From: Symbiodinium natans
Taxonomy: Eukaryota; Sar; Dinophyceae; Suessiales; Symbiodiniaceae
Assembly (NCBI GenBank): GCA_905221605.1
Contig: CAJNDS010002372.1
Coordinates: 126,001-190,000 of the forward strand
Direction: 5' to 3'
DNA: 64,000 bases
The notes below the pieces were generated by a model that was not told the origin of the DNA, did no database searches, and worked only from the letters and a program-made list of their open reading frames with translations. A program made the translations under genes and the position numbers. This document shows positions 10,679 through 21,779 of this stretch, in pieces (the stretch's first letter is position 1; every line of letters starts with the position of its first letter).

Positions 10679-12213
10679 GCCTTAGGGCTCAGGGCTTCAA
10701 CCGGTTTCAGGATTTACGGACGAAGGGGTTCAGGGCCTTTAGGAGTTTAGTGGTCTAGGGTTTTGCTTTTTCGAGTTTCGCATAGGGCTTGAAGGGCACC
10801 TTCTGCGAGGAGAAAGATGTCCCTGAAGTCTTGTAGTTGCTCTAGGGCTTAGGGGGCTTGACGGATAAAGGGTGTGGTTTCCGCAGCTTTCGGCTGCTAG
10901 AGTTTTTGGGTTGCGCATAGCCGCTTAGCCGTAGGCTTCGGAGTTCAAGGTTCAAGGGCTTGGGCACTTTGGATGTTTACAGGAAAGTTCGTTGCTTTTG
11001 TTTTTTTGGGGTTTAGGGTTGAGGGTGCGGGAGGTTCTTCGGGGTCTCGTGCTTGCCTTGCACCCAAATTTTTTAGGGCTCTGGGTGCGTCACTTCCTTT
11101 GCGATTTGAGAGGTTTGGGGTAGGGGTGGGGGGGAAATTGGCGAGCTGTCGCCCTGAACCTTTTTTGTGTGTTCCTTACCCCAAATCTGGGTTCTTGTTA
11201 AGGAACTGAAACTAAGTGACATATTCTTACGTAGCTAAGAACATGCTTCCCCTTCATGGTAACTTTTTTCACTGCCCTCGCAACAACCCAGTTTTTCTCC
11301 GACCTCTTAATGTAAGACTCGGGCTTCAGGCTGCTGCATTGCTCTACGTCAACCCGAAACCCTAAACACCTCCCCCCTCCTACGCCCTAAGCCCCAAAGC
11401 CATAGGATGTTACGAGCAGCCTTGTTCTTGACTTTAGCTTTCGACCTAAATCCAAGTCAAATGCACTCTCGGCCCTTATTGGTTTCATCGAGATCAGAGG
11501 AAGTTAGCTTGTCAGGGTTCAGGGTTGTCGGGTTTTCGGGATTAGGGTTTCGGGGGTTCAGATGTGGCGAGTCATGGCTTCTCCTTCCGTCCTTCCGCAG
11601 GAAATCTGGTCAAGTGTTCACAGCTGCACGAACGTGAAGAAATGTCACCTGGTCTGCGAGGCGCCTGCGCCCTCTAGCCCTGAACCTACAAGGGCTTCAT
11701 GGCGGCTTAAGCGAGTGGGTCGAACTTTCGTCCTGTCATAGGAGTATAGGCATAGGTTTACTGATCTTTAAGTAGCCCAAAGCTCTGAAGCCTGAAACCT
11801 AGCGTTGCAGACCGAGTCGTGGCTTCACCTCCTGAACCTAGGATGCCCAGAACCACAGAAGCTTCCTCGGGTTTTGGGGTTACTGAGCAACCCAGACACC
11901 CTACGCACCCGAAACCCTAGGAAGCCTTCAACCTTAAAGCGTGGCACCATGAGGTTCTGATTCTCGACCCCTAAAAAAGCGAAGAAGCACGTGGCATCAG
12001 GAGGTTATGGGTTCCGGGGGGTTTATCGTAGCTACGGGTTGAACGGGTTTCGGAAGGCTTGGGGAAGTTTAGGGTTCGAGGAGTTGAATTCTCCACGAAA
12101 ACACTCCCGCGCTATGATCCCAATGACTCCATCTCTCATCCACTCCCCAGCCCTACATGTCGAAACCCTACGAGCCTCTTAACCCCAAACCTCTGGCCCA
12201 ACCATAAACCTAA
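10679..12213. other. Stretch without a confident gene
   Basis: Degenerate GGGTTTA/GGGCTTA words and unique DNA. A Lys-rich piece near 11967-11990 (KKAKKHVAS) could be an exon, but boundaries are not clear. Confidence 0.4.
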
Positions 12214-12472
12214 ACCCTAAACCCTAAACCCTAAACCCTAAACCCTAAACCCTAAACCCTAAACCCTAAACCCTAAACCCTAAACCCTAAACCCTAAACC
12301 CTAAACCCTAAACCCTAAACCCTAAACCCTAAACCCTAAACCCTAGCCTAAACCCTAAACCCTAAACCCTAAACCCTAAACCCTAAACCCTAAACCCTAA
12401 ACCCTAAACCCTAAACCCTAAACCCTAAACCCTAAACCCTAAACCCTAAACCCTAAACCCTAAACCCAACCA
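12214..12472 (-). repeat. Longest telomere-type (CCCTAAA)n array in the window
   Basis: About 37 heptamers with a single interruption near 12345 where CCCTAGCCTAAA replaces the normal junction. Confidence 0.95.
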
Positions 12473-12484
12473 ACCCACGGCCCG

Positions 12485-12580
12485 CAACTCAAGCAATTCT
12501 GGGAGGCTGCCACGTCCGCGTGCACCTGCGCCGAAGACCTGGCAGCCGCCGAGGCGGAGGAGGAGCAATCGGCCGAGGCA
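12485..12580 (+). CDS. Candidate acidic internal exon
   Basis: An open segment beginning a few bases after the long telomeric array and ending at GTTTTTGG. It reads QLKQFWEAATSACTCAEDLA followed by an Ala/Glu-rich helix. No family is recognised. The start is uncertain because the acceptor is not clear. Confidence 0.4.
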
Positions 12581-13044
12581 GTTTTTGGTTGCGGATTTGG
12601 AGTTTTTTGGGGTTTTGGGCTTAGGATTTGGGGGTTTTGAGCTTCGAGAGGCTCGAGGACGCCGCTTCGCGAGCTTCAATGCGTCTTGTTGGTCAGAAGT
12701 TTCTCTTGGGATGCGGGTTCAATATTTCTGTAGGGTTGGGGGCTTAGAGGGTTTAGGGGCTGACAGGGCTTCGAGGGCTGACGGGGTGAAAACAGGCTCA
12801 GGGGCTTAGGGAAGACCTTCATGCTCCCAGGGCTGACGTAAACCAGATGCGAACCCCTAAGCCGCAAAGCCCTCAGCTCCCTTAGCAACCCCTAAGCCCC
12901 CCTAAAACCCCTCTTTGAGGGTGCGGAGGTCTATAGCTCTCAGCCCCTGTTTTACAACCAAGGCCGTTTTGGGGAATCCCGTCTTTGTCAGAGGTTCCAT
13001 CAAACAGACAGTCAAGCCAAAGCTTCCCTAAACCTAAACCCTAA

Positions 13045-13092
13045 GCCGGTTTAGGGTTTAGGGTTTAGGGTTTAGGGTTTAGGGTTTAGGGC
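13045..13092 (+). repeat. Short (TTTAGGG)n array
   Basis: Six perfect heptamers, ending shortly before the candidate exon at 13116. Confidence 0.9.
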
Positions 13093-13115
13093 CCCTAGGC
13101 CCTACCTATAAAAAG

Positions 13116-13204
13116 TTCATCAAGCCACAGGCCGACGCTGACGAGCCGGAGGCAGCTGCTGAGGAGGTGCGACGTGCAGTGATGAGCCCCCGAACCCCCG
13201 CGCA
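13116..13204 (+). CDS. Candidate acidic internal exon
   Basis: An open segment after AAAAAG, reading FIKPQADADEPEAAAEEVRR and continuing AVMSPRTPAQ. Acidic and Ala-rich like the segment at 12485, so possibly the same transcript. No family. Confidence 0.4.
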
Positions 13205-13403
13205 GGGGTTTTGGGTGTAGAGGGTTTAGGGTTTAGGGTTTAGGGTCCCGGGAGTTTAGGGTTTAGGGGTTTTAGGGCAGTTCGAGCGCGTAGGGTTAAT
13301 AGGGCTAGGAGTTTAGGGACCCCGAACTGGACAGCCGCATAGCTGAAGCTCACTGAGACGCTAAGCCCAAAACAAAGCCCTAGTTTCTTCCGGTTTGTTC
13401 GAG

Positions 13404-13483
13404 GGCTTAGGGCTTAGGGCTTAGGGCTTAGGGCTTAGGGCTTAGGGCTTAGGGCTTAGGGCTTAGGGCTTAGGGCTTAGGGC
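13404..13483 (+). repeat. Homogenised variant heptamer array (GGGCTTA)n
   Basis: About 11 perfect GGGCTTA units. Every unit carries the same T-to-C change from the telomeric heptamer, so the variant was amplified locally. Confidence 0.95.
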
Positions 13484-13858
13484 GCAAAAGCGCAGGGCCG
13501 TTGTCCGCTTGGTCCTCAGAAATGCAGGAGGGATTATATTTGAATCGTCTACGGGAAGTGTGGGTTTGAGCTTACGACTACTTCCCAGAAAATCCTGAAA
13601 TCCTAGAAGGCCCCTCAGAAAGCCTACGCCCTGAGCCACTAAACCCGAAACCTACACATCGCACCACCTAAAAAAAGAACCTCTAGGGCTTGTAGGCTTA
13701 TAGGCGGTTTTAGGAACCCCCCAAACCCCAAACCCTAAAACCCTAAAACCCCAAAACCCCAAAACCCTCAAACCCTAGAACCCTAAAACCCTAAAACCCC
13801 GAAACCCTAGAACCCTAAAACCCTAGAACCCTAGAACCCTAAACAAAAGCCTTGGCAG

Positions 13859-13942
13859 GAGGATGCCATTGACGACACGCCACCTACGGCGGATGATGGT
13901 GGATGCCCTGAGGACTTCCAGGAGACGGCTGGCTTCGCGCCT
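13859..13942 (+). CDS. Candidate acidic internal exon
   Basis: Follows TTGGCAG. The frame I prefer reads EDAIDDTPPTADDGGCPEDF then QETAGFAPRF. A second frame is also open and Arg-rich, so the frame is not settled. It lies between telomere-variant tracts. Confidence 0.35.
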
Positions 13943-13962
13943 CGCTTTGTGCTTTCCTTGTT

Positions 13963-14050
13963 GTTTAGGGTTTAGGGTTTAGGGTTTAGGGTTTAGGGTT
14001 TAGGGTTTAGGGTTCAGGGTTTAGGGTTTAGGGTTTAGGGTTTAGTTTAG
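13963..14050 (+). repeat. Telomere-type (TTTAGGG)n array
   Basis: About 12 heptamers with one GGGTTCA variant and one missing G near the end. Confidence 0.95.
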
Positions 14051-14237
14051 GGATCGGGTTCCTTTAGAAGCCTCCGGGCTGCCCACAAGGCTGGGATTTG
14101 GGGTGTTTGGAGGGTTTAGAGGTTAAGCCTCAAGGAACTCAAGCTTCAGCGGTTTAGTACCTACAATCCAGAAACTCTAAGCCCTAAACCCTAAGATTCT
14201 CAAGCCCCAAGATGTAAACGCCAAGCCATGCTCCCAG

Positions 14238-14315
14238 GTACCTGAGACAGTCGCTTCCGACATCCCAGAGACCTATCCGCTGAAATACATGAGCCTCGAC
14301 TGGTTGAGCCCTTGA
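14238..14315 (+). CDS. Candidate terminal exon
   Basis: After GCTCCCAG the segment reads VPETVASDIPETYPLKYMSL then DWLSP and a TGA, so it could be the last exon of an acidic protein whose earlier exons lie at 12.5-13.9 kb. No family. Confidence 0.35.
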   Translation, partial: VPETVASDIPETYPLKYMSLDWLSP

Positions 14316-14636
14316 GGTTTTGGGGGTTTCGAGTTTCACCAGGTAGGACGTTGGGATAAATTGCACGCTCCGTTGCGGGTTTGGGGACTATTGTCCACCC
14401 CCGGGCCAACTTAAGGAGTTGCAAATCATGGAACTGTGTCTACTGGCTTGTAAATCAGGGTGTAGGATTCAGGGCTTGGGGCACAGGACCCTAAACCCTT
14501 AACCCTTAACCCTTAACCCCAAACCCTGAACCCTCAACCCTGAACCCTCAACCCTAAACCCTCAACCCTAAAACCTGATCCTAAACCCTAAACCCTTCAA
14601 AAACACGAGAAACATCGAAGAGATCCCAGCTCCAAG

Positions 14637-14706
14637 GATTTGTGGTCCGAGCCTCTACCCAGAGAATGCCGACTGCTCCTGCGGTGGCAACTACCAGGCG
14701 CATATG
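14637..14706 (+). CDS. Candidate Cys-rich exon
   Basis: Bounded by CCAAG and GTAGGG, then a short TTTAGGG tract. It reads ICGPSLYPENADCSCGGNYQ then AHM. The CSCGG piece resembles the zinc-type Cys motifs of neighbouring exons. Confidence 0.45.
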
Positions 14707-14996
14707 GTAGGGTTTAGGGTTTAGGGTATGGGTTCAGAGCCGGAGCAAGGAGGCAGTAGCTGTTGCGGTTGCTCAAGGGTTCTTAGGGGTTTGGGGCTCT
14801 GGTATCTTATAGGGCCAAGCCTCATGCTCTTGGTTTCTAAATCTAGGGGCAAGCCCTAGCAACAATTTGCGTCCGACTCACATTCACAACAGGAGGAGAG
14901 GGAGGGTTCGGGCGTAGGGTTCGACTTCTTTGGGGTGAAGGTTCATGGTTTCGGCAAAACCCTAAAGCACGTCCGATCCCCTAAACCCTTGGGCAG

Positions 14997-15070
14997 GGCA
15001 CAGACTGGCGGATCATCCCGCCGAAGAACTGCCCGCAGTGCGATGGCAAGAAGATCTGCGGCCTGCCTGA
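14997..15070 (+). CDS. Candidate exon with CxxC zinc motif (DnaJ-type style)
   Basis: Follows GGGCAG. It reads GTDWRIIPPKNCPQCDGKKI then CGLPE. CPQCDGKKIC resembles half of a DnaJ central-domain CxxCxGxG zinc repeat. Such Cys-rich modules bind Zn and unfolded protein in J-proteins and BSD2-like proteins. The family link is an inference from one motif. Confidence 0.45.
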
Positions 15071-15317
15071 GAGAGTTTTTTTCTTGGGGTTGGGGGGTTT
15101 GGGTTTAGGGCTTCTAGGGTTTGGGGGTGATGAGGGCCTATGGTTTCGCAGCGTAAATGGGGGTTGCATTTGTGTTGGGGGCGCTTTAAACCTGGGTGGG
15201 GTGGGTTAGGGACGGGACTTGGGAGGTTTAGGGTTTTGGGGTCGTTTTCTTCAAGCGGTGTGTCAACACTAGGGGTTCCAGCGTGCAGAGTAAGACGGGC
15301 TCGATTGGCTAGATACA

Positions 15318-15690
15318 GTGGCATACGCCGGCGCCCGCGGCCCGGACCATGCGTTTTTCTCGAAGCCTGCTGGCTTTTTGGACTGGCCATGCTCGCCGTG
15401 CACGAAACTGTCGTCGACGAGTCGTCGTTTTTGGACTTCTGTGTGCCCCGAATGCGAAACTCTCTGTCGTCGCTTTTGGACGCCTGGGCTCCCCAAATGC
15501 GCAACTGTCGTCAGTTTTTGACGCCTGGGTTCTCCAAATGCGAAGCTGTTGTTGCATGTGTGGGCTCTTGGTGGCTTCTGGACGTGCTCTTGATCCATTG
15601 GGCTGCTCTTGCGTGTCCACATGGTCTCTCACTGTTTCGGGTCTGCGCTGGCATAGTTGTTCGTTCTTGGGAGATTTAGGGCTTATTAGT
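15318..15690. repeat. Dispersed repeat, copy 2 (with internal ~42-bp units)
   Basis: Collinear with 2587-2985. Internal units of about 42 bp (CTGTCGTCGCTTTTGGACGC plus CAAATGCGAA) occur several times, and the segment ends with the same GCTGGCATAGTT block. Overlapping open frames on both strands follow the repeat period and are not called as genes. Confidence 0.75.
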
Positions 15691-16627
15691 CCGAGTTTCG
15701 GGTTTAGGGAGCCAACACGAGGCTCGAAATAGAGAAATGTACGTGGGCTTCAAGATAGGGATCCTGTGTGATGACCCTGGGGCCAAGGAATGTTTTGTCC
15801 ATCCCGCTCTCCCCGAAACCTCAAAAACTCCCCCAAACCCTTACACCGGACAAGCCTCAAAGCCCTGAAACCCTTAAACCCTCAAACCCCTAATTGAACC
15901 CTAAACCCTGCGAGGGTTTAGGCTCAGTGCCCTCAAAAGCCGCGCGTGCGCGAAGGTGGAGCTTGCAATGGCGCTGGCCTCAAGGCCAAGGGAGACTTTG
16001 AACCCCGAGGATCCTAACCCTACTTGGAGGTTCATGGTACTTCTTAACCACTTGTAACTGTACTTAGAGCTGTACTTAAATCTATATTTGGGCACTTGAG
16101 GGGCTCGTAAGTGGGTCATAAGCACAGTGAAAAATGGGTTCCTGAGTACCCTGAACCTCCAAGTACTCCCTGAGACCCAATCCTGAGGGTTTAGGGGTTG
16201 GAAACCCTGACTCCCAAGCTCCACTATCGCTGTGCACAAAGACCTTGAAGACTCCCCTCACATCAGGCGGCAAAGAAGGCATGCCCTGCATGCAGCAAGA
16301 AGAAGGGCCGCTTGGCCCCTCTTCAGCTGACCCCCAAGCGCTGTTTTAGGGTTTAGGGTTTAGGGTTTAGGGTTTAGGGTCCTCAGCCCGATACAGTCTT
16401 AGCCTGGTTAGCCACAGGTTTAGCAATGTGGGAGACCATACCCCCTGACCCCAAACCCTGAACAGTTGTCATCAGGAAGGTTGGCGTAATTGAGGCGCGA
16501 CCCTCAATCCTCAGCCTGCCCTGCAAAAACTTGTAACTGCAGAGGGGGTTTAAGGTTCAGGGTTTTGGGGTTTTAGGGGTTTTAGGGTGTTGGGTGTTTG
16601 GGGGTTAGGCTTCCCGACTGAGCCGAG
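15691..16627. other. Mixed stretch with weak exon candidates
   Basis: Near 15735-15810 a frame reads MYVGFKIGILCDDPGAKECF, which looks protein-like but lacks clear borders. Around 16230-16330 several frames are open and I cannot choose. A short TTTAGGG array lies at 16343-16381. Confidence 0.35.
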
Positions 16628-16708
16628 GCAAGTGCCCCACATGCTCGGGCGAGAAGTTTGTGAAGTGCACTGCGCGGCCCTCAGTGCCAGTGCTGGAACG
16701 CGGCTTGG
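16628..16708 (+). CDS. Candidate exon with CxxCxG zinc motif
   Basis: Follows GCCGAG. It reads KCPTCSGEKFVKCTARPSVP then VLERG, ending near GTTTTAGG. CPTCSGEKFVKC matches a DnaJ-type zinc half-site. Confidence 0.5.
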
Positions 16709-17810
16709 GTTTTAGGGTACCAGGGCTTCAAGGTCAAGGTTGAAACTGCTCGAAACTTCATGGCAGCTCGTTGCCTCAAGAAGCACCGTTGACAACCACT
16801 CCGACCCTGAAGACCCCGAACGTATAGACCCCAGCCGACCAAGCCCGCAAACGACCCTCAGCCCGTGAACAAAAAAACAAAACTCCCTCAACCCGAGCCT
16901 TAAACTCCAAACCCCAAACCCGAAACCCCAAACCCCAAAACCCTAAGCCCAGACCCGAAACCCGAAACCCGAAACCCCAACCCCAAACCCTACACCCCAG
17001 ACCCAACAACGCTAATCCCCACCCAGGCCAAGGGTTGCGTCAAGGGCAACCTCACGCGACCCCGGCACCTTGGCCCTGGAACTCTCTCGAGAGCAAAGCG
17101 GGGGGGTTTAGGGTTTGGGGTTTAGGGTTTGGGCTTTAGGGTAGGGTTTGGGGTTGTTTTGGCGTTCAGGGCTTAGAGATTGGGGCTTTAGATGGTTTTG
17201 GGGCGGGGGTTCTGGGGCGGGGGTTCAGGGTCGGGTTCGTGGGGCTTCAGCATTTTAGGGGTTTTTGGGGGTTATACAAGTTGCATAACGAGCTTAGTGT
17301 GTCACCTGGGGCGTTTTAGGGCCTTAGGGGCTCCAGGGTGCTCGGGAGTGCAGGAATTCGGGATTTTGGCGGTGCACCGACCCCTGTATAGGGCCTCAAG
17401 CCTTTATGTATGACTATCACTCCCTACCCTGACCGCGCACTTGCTTGTACTTTCAAGAACAAATTCTCGCCCAGTGCTGTGCGGTTTTCTGGCTTGGTCC
17501 CGAGAATAAGCCCGCAGAGAGCCGAGTATCCCTGGAGCGCCCATCCCAAGAAATTCCGCGGTGTATAAGCCCAGTGACCTGTGGCCCCAAAATTCAGGGT
17601 TTTTATAGCCCATGGCAGTGGCTTCTTTGAGGGTCTAGGTGAAGCCCAGACCCTAGCAAAACCTTGAGCAATTGCATTGGGCCTGTTCTTACCACGTTGT
17701 AGCTGTTCTCATTGTGCCCGCACGCTAAAGCCTCAAAATAACCCTAAGATCCTGAAGAATCCTAAAGCCTAAGCCCTAGCCCTAAAGCACTAGACCGTAA
17801 ATGCCTCCAG

Positions 17811-17885
17811 CTGACCCAAGAAAGGAAGTGCGATCTCTGCGGCGGTAGGGGGCAGATGATGGTCTGGGACGGCCACTTGAGCGCA
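17811..17885 (+). CDS. Candidate exon with CxxCxGxG zinc motif
   Basis: Follows GCCTCCAG. It reads LTQERKCDLCGGRGQMMVWD then GHL. CDLCGGRG is a perfect DnaJ-type CxxCxGxG repeat. The 3' border is not fixed; the frame stays open for some way. Confidence 0.55.
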
Positions 17886-18756
17886 GATTTGGCCGTCGAC
17901 CTCTTTAGGGCATATATAGGGCTGAGGGTTTGCTGTGATGAGCACAGGTTTGATTGAGCTGTGGCGTGAAACAGTGGATTGCGGCTGATTGCGGCAAGGA
18001 GTTTCATGTCAGTTTCGACTTCGGAGCTTCGGAGTTAAGAGAGTTTTGCTCTTGACCCAAGCTGCCACACTGCACGGTCTGCCATGTTTCCGATCTCGGG
18101 GCTTGTTGCACGTTGGGGTCCCCTTTGTAAGTAGTTCCAAACCGCACCGGGACAAGCTCATTAACTGTAGCGCGCGCATCGCAGATGAAGGAAAGCCAAG
18201 TCCTATGTCACATGGTGCAGCACCGCGCACGTCATGAGCTAGGAGGGCTTTGAAGGGTGCCTCAGAAGGGGATAAGCAACACCCCTCCCAAGCCTTGGAG
18301 CTCAACCCTAAACCCTACACCCGAAACTCGAAACCCTCAACCCAGAGGGAGATCTAACCCCTCGGCCGACGGAGGCAAGATGGCCTTCTTCTTCAACCAG
18401 CTCCTCAGCCTTTCCTGCAAGACTCGGATTAGGTTCTAGGGCTTGGGGTCTAGGCTTGGTAGGCCTTCGCTGCAAAACCCAAAACCTTCTGTGAGGTTTA
18501 GGGCTTTGAGATGTAAGGGAGACTCAGGTTCTCCATGTCTTTCATTGCAAGCCCATGTGACAGTGTGACAGAGTGAATGAAACGTGAGTGTGTGCCATGT
18601 TTACATTGGCTTCGCAGGGACCGACGACCATGGCTGCACATCTTAATGTGGCTTCTTCAGGGTTATTTGAAGTGGAGGTCAATCAACAGCCCAGCGCAAA
18701 CGGTGACCTGATGCACGGTTTTTGTAGCTTCACGTCTTTGGAAGCACCAGATCATC

Positions 18757-18794
18757 ATACCATCATCATCATCATCATCACCATCATCATCATC
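18757..18794. repeat. (CAT)n microsatellite
   Basis: Twelve CAT/CAC triplets in a row. Confidence 0.95.
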
Positions 18795-19091
18795 AAAATA
18801 CATGTTCCTCAACCAACTATTCTTGAGCCTTTTTAAATTGTTGAGCTCATACTTTCTACAGGGAGGTGTCTTCAAAGATGCCTCTTGAACTGTAGAAGCC
18901 CTGACTGGAACCCTGAGCCTCCCGAAACCCTTAAGCTAAGCCCCAAACCCCAAACCTCACACTCCAACACCCCAAAATCCTCAAAACCCCTCCTCCCGCT
19001 CCCCCCACCCGAAGCACCGGGGCACCTTTTCAGCCCTGAGTGCTTGTCCAGCCACGCAGAAGAGCCCCTAAACCCTAACCCCTGAACCGAG

Positions 19092-19173
19092 GAACCCTTC
19101 CTGGACCGAGAAGATCAAGTTCCGCGGGCTGACTATCGAGCCGAAGGCCTGCCGATGCAGGACTCAGGGGAAG
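19092..19173 (+). CDS. Candidate exon, possibly terminal
   Basis: Follows AACCGAG. It reads PSWTEKIKFRGLTIEPKACR then CRTQGK and TAA; GTAATCC overlaps the stop, so a donor is equally possible. It ends with CRC, in keeping with the Cys-rich neighbours. Confidence 0.4.
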
Positions 19174-19459
19174 TAATCCACGGTTCGGGTTAATTGCTAA
19201 TCATGTCACCTTCTGGTCCTTGCGTACTTATACTATAATGGCCCCTAGGCCCTACTCTGACTATAAAAGGCCCCTACATGAACCTGCTTCCTTCAAGTTC
19301 AGGGCTCCAGGGATGTCATGTTTGGGGCTTAGGGTTCGCGGGATTTCCACACGCAGCCGTCGCACGATGCCTTGCGCTCCGAGTGCTGTTGTGAGCTTTG
19401 TGCTCTCAGCTTTCCAGCTGGAAGGCTCATTGGTTAGCGCCTTGTCGGAACCATGTATC

Positions 19460-19502
19460 TAAATAAATAAATAAATAAATATATATATATATATATATAT
19501 AT
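19460..19502. repeat. AAAT / AT microsatellite
   Basis: AAATAAATAAAT followed by about ten AT dinucleotides. Confidence 0.95.
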
Positions 19503-19803
19503 GTAGATAATAAAAACTATATGTGGGACTGCCCTGGGACTGCTGAGGGTTTAGGATTTGGAGTTTAGGGATTGAGTGAGCGCACTTGTCATGCTTGCTC
19601 AGAGATGTGGCGTCCTTGTCAAGGACAGGATGTCTCATCTATGCACCCTGGACCTAAAACTCGAAGCCAACTGAACCCTGCAAAGCCTACACGGCCTAAA
19701 CCGCCGAACTCCTAAACCCTAAACCCCAAAACCCCAAACCTAAAACCCTAAACCCTAAACCCTAAACCCTAAACCCGAAACCCTAAACCCGAAACCCTAG
19801 CAG

Positions 19804-19888
19804 GTCTGGGGGCCCATCGCGGGCAAGTGCGAGTCGGATCACGGCTGCTTCTACGGCCTGAAGAGCGCCTTCAAGGGCGAGCACCCAG
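19804..19888 (+). CDS. Candidate internal exon, Cys-containing
   Basis: Clean borders: TAGCAG before and GTTTCC after. The 85-base segment reads VWGPIAGKCESDHGCFYGLK then SAFKGEHP. No family is recognised. It ends 18 bases before the octamer array. Confidence 0.5.
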
Positions 19889-19906
19889 GTTTCCACAGAA
19901 CGGCTT

Positions 19907-20020
19907 AGGGTTTAGGGGTTTAGGGGTTTAGGGGTTTAGGGGTTTAGGGGTTTAGGGGTTTAGGGGTTTAGGGGTTTAGGGGTTTAGGGGTTTAGGGGTT
20001 TAGGGGTTTAGGGGTTTGTG
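19907..20020 (+). repeat. Homogenised octamer array (GGGGTTTA)n
   Basis: About 13 GGGGTTTA units, an extra-G version of the telomeric heptamer, uniform along the array. Confidence 0.95.
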
Positions 20021-21779
20021 GCAAGGACCTTTATGTTCTATTTGGCCGAGGGCTCTGTTGCCCTTATACGAGATTTAAATCGATTTGAAAAAAAGGGTCA
20101 AGGGCTTACTCTGCGCGTTTTCCTTCACAGCGTCTCTCGGACTTGTAGCAGCTGTCTTCCTCATCTGTAGCCGTGAGACATGGAACAGAGTCTCGAATGC
20201 TGGCCTGCGGTCTCTTTTAGCAGTCTTATTGTAAGCAGATAGGGTTTGGGGTTTCGGGTTTAGTGTTTGGATTTGAAGTTTCGGGTTGAGGGTAGGGGGT
20301 TTAGGGTTTAGAATTGGGATGCAGGTCGACCCTATTTGCTCTCAAGCATTCCGCGCGGCCCCGAAACCCTAAACCTGAAACCCTAAACCCTTGCCTATAC
20401 CCTAGACCCTTAAGGTCCTGAACTATGGTCTTTTTGAGCTAGGCACCCCAAAAGAAATGAACTCTTAGGGAACTGCCCCAGTCTCCTGGCACATGACAAC
20501 GATGTGAGGCTCCGACGATTTTTTGCTTTAAGGAGGGGGGGGGGGGTAGGGTTTATAGTTTCGGAAATTTACTCTCCTTAAATCCTAACCCTAACTAAGC
20601 CCTCAGCACGCGCGTGCTCTCAGACCCTCAGACCTTTGCTTTGCCTGCCGGGCTTGCTTGGACTGAGGATTACTTTTAGAGTGTTTAGAGTTCGGGGATT
20701 CAGGGTTTAGGGCTCATCGGGCCGAAAGGGTTTGGAGCTTTGTGGCCCAACGAATCATGGATGTCAGGCTATGGTTACCCCCCGAAAAAGACCTTAAACT
20801 TCAACATGCATAGGATTTAGGGTTTAGGGTTCCAGTACCTCAGCCCATGCTTCAAAAAAACGCTCCGGTGAGCGGAACCGCTCTGTCTGGGCATGCCGGC
20901 CTCATAAGGCCCGTCAATATAAGGGAGAGCGTCCCTAAACCCTAGACCCTAGACCTTGCGTTTTTGAAGCGCCTGAGCCTTGCAGCCTTTCCGGCTCACC
21001 CTGAACCCTAAACCCTAAACCCTAAACCTTGAATCCTAAACATTGAATTGTAAACCCTAAATCCTAAATCCTAAACCCTCAACCCTAAACCCTAAACCCA
21101 GTATTTCTTCTGTGGGTTTAGGGCTTGGGTTTTAGGAAGCCCTAAGCCCTGAATCCCTAAACCCTGCCTCAGGGGGGCCGAAGAGAATTCCAACAAGGGG
21201 GCCGATGTCGGGCCACATGCCGTGGCGGTTTTTAAAGTAAGTGCTGCACTCTGCTCACTGCTCAGATGTACTCAGCGACGCCTAAGCCGCAGAATTTGCT
21301 CGTTTAGGGTTTTCACATGTAGGGCTTGGGGTTTAATTAGGGTTCAGGGTTTAGGGTTTCAGGTTTAGAGTTTAGGGAGTAACCATCTTATAATAAGGGT
21401 ACCCTTTTTGGGGTTGCTCGTTTTTATAGAACCTAAAAAGGGCAACAGGGTACCACTCAGCTACCAAGCCTACACCCTCAACCCTCAACCCTAGACCCCC
21501 CACTTCCTCAAATCCTCGACACTTAACGCTGACCCTACAGAACCTGAACCCTAAACCCTAAAGGGCTCAGGGCTTCAGGCCTTTTGGTTACCATGCGCCC
21601 ACTCCAACTAAGATTCCAGGGTTTAGGCACCTTCGTGAAGGATTGGTGCTTGGAGGCTTAAAGTTGTGGGATTGCTCCGGTCTAAGGCTTGGTTTAGGGT
21701 TCAGGGCTTAAGGGCTTCGGGGTTTCGGGTTTAGGGTTTGAGGTTTAGAGTTTAGGGTGTGTGGACTCGTGTGCAGAAC
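20021..21779. other. Stretch without a confident gene
   Basis: Degenerate telomere-like words (20240-20320, 20990-21100, 21340-21370) and a small inverted repeat near 21398-21455 built around GGGTACCC. A possible tiny exon at about 21202-21231 reads GADVGPHAVAVF before GTAAGT. Nothing else is supported. Confidence 0.4.

Noticed and set aside
15269-15679. Protein gene at 15.1-15.7 kb
   Set aside because: Overlapping frames on both strands track the 42-bp sub-repeats of the dispersed repeat.
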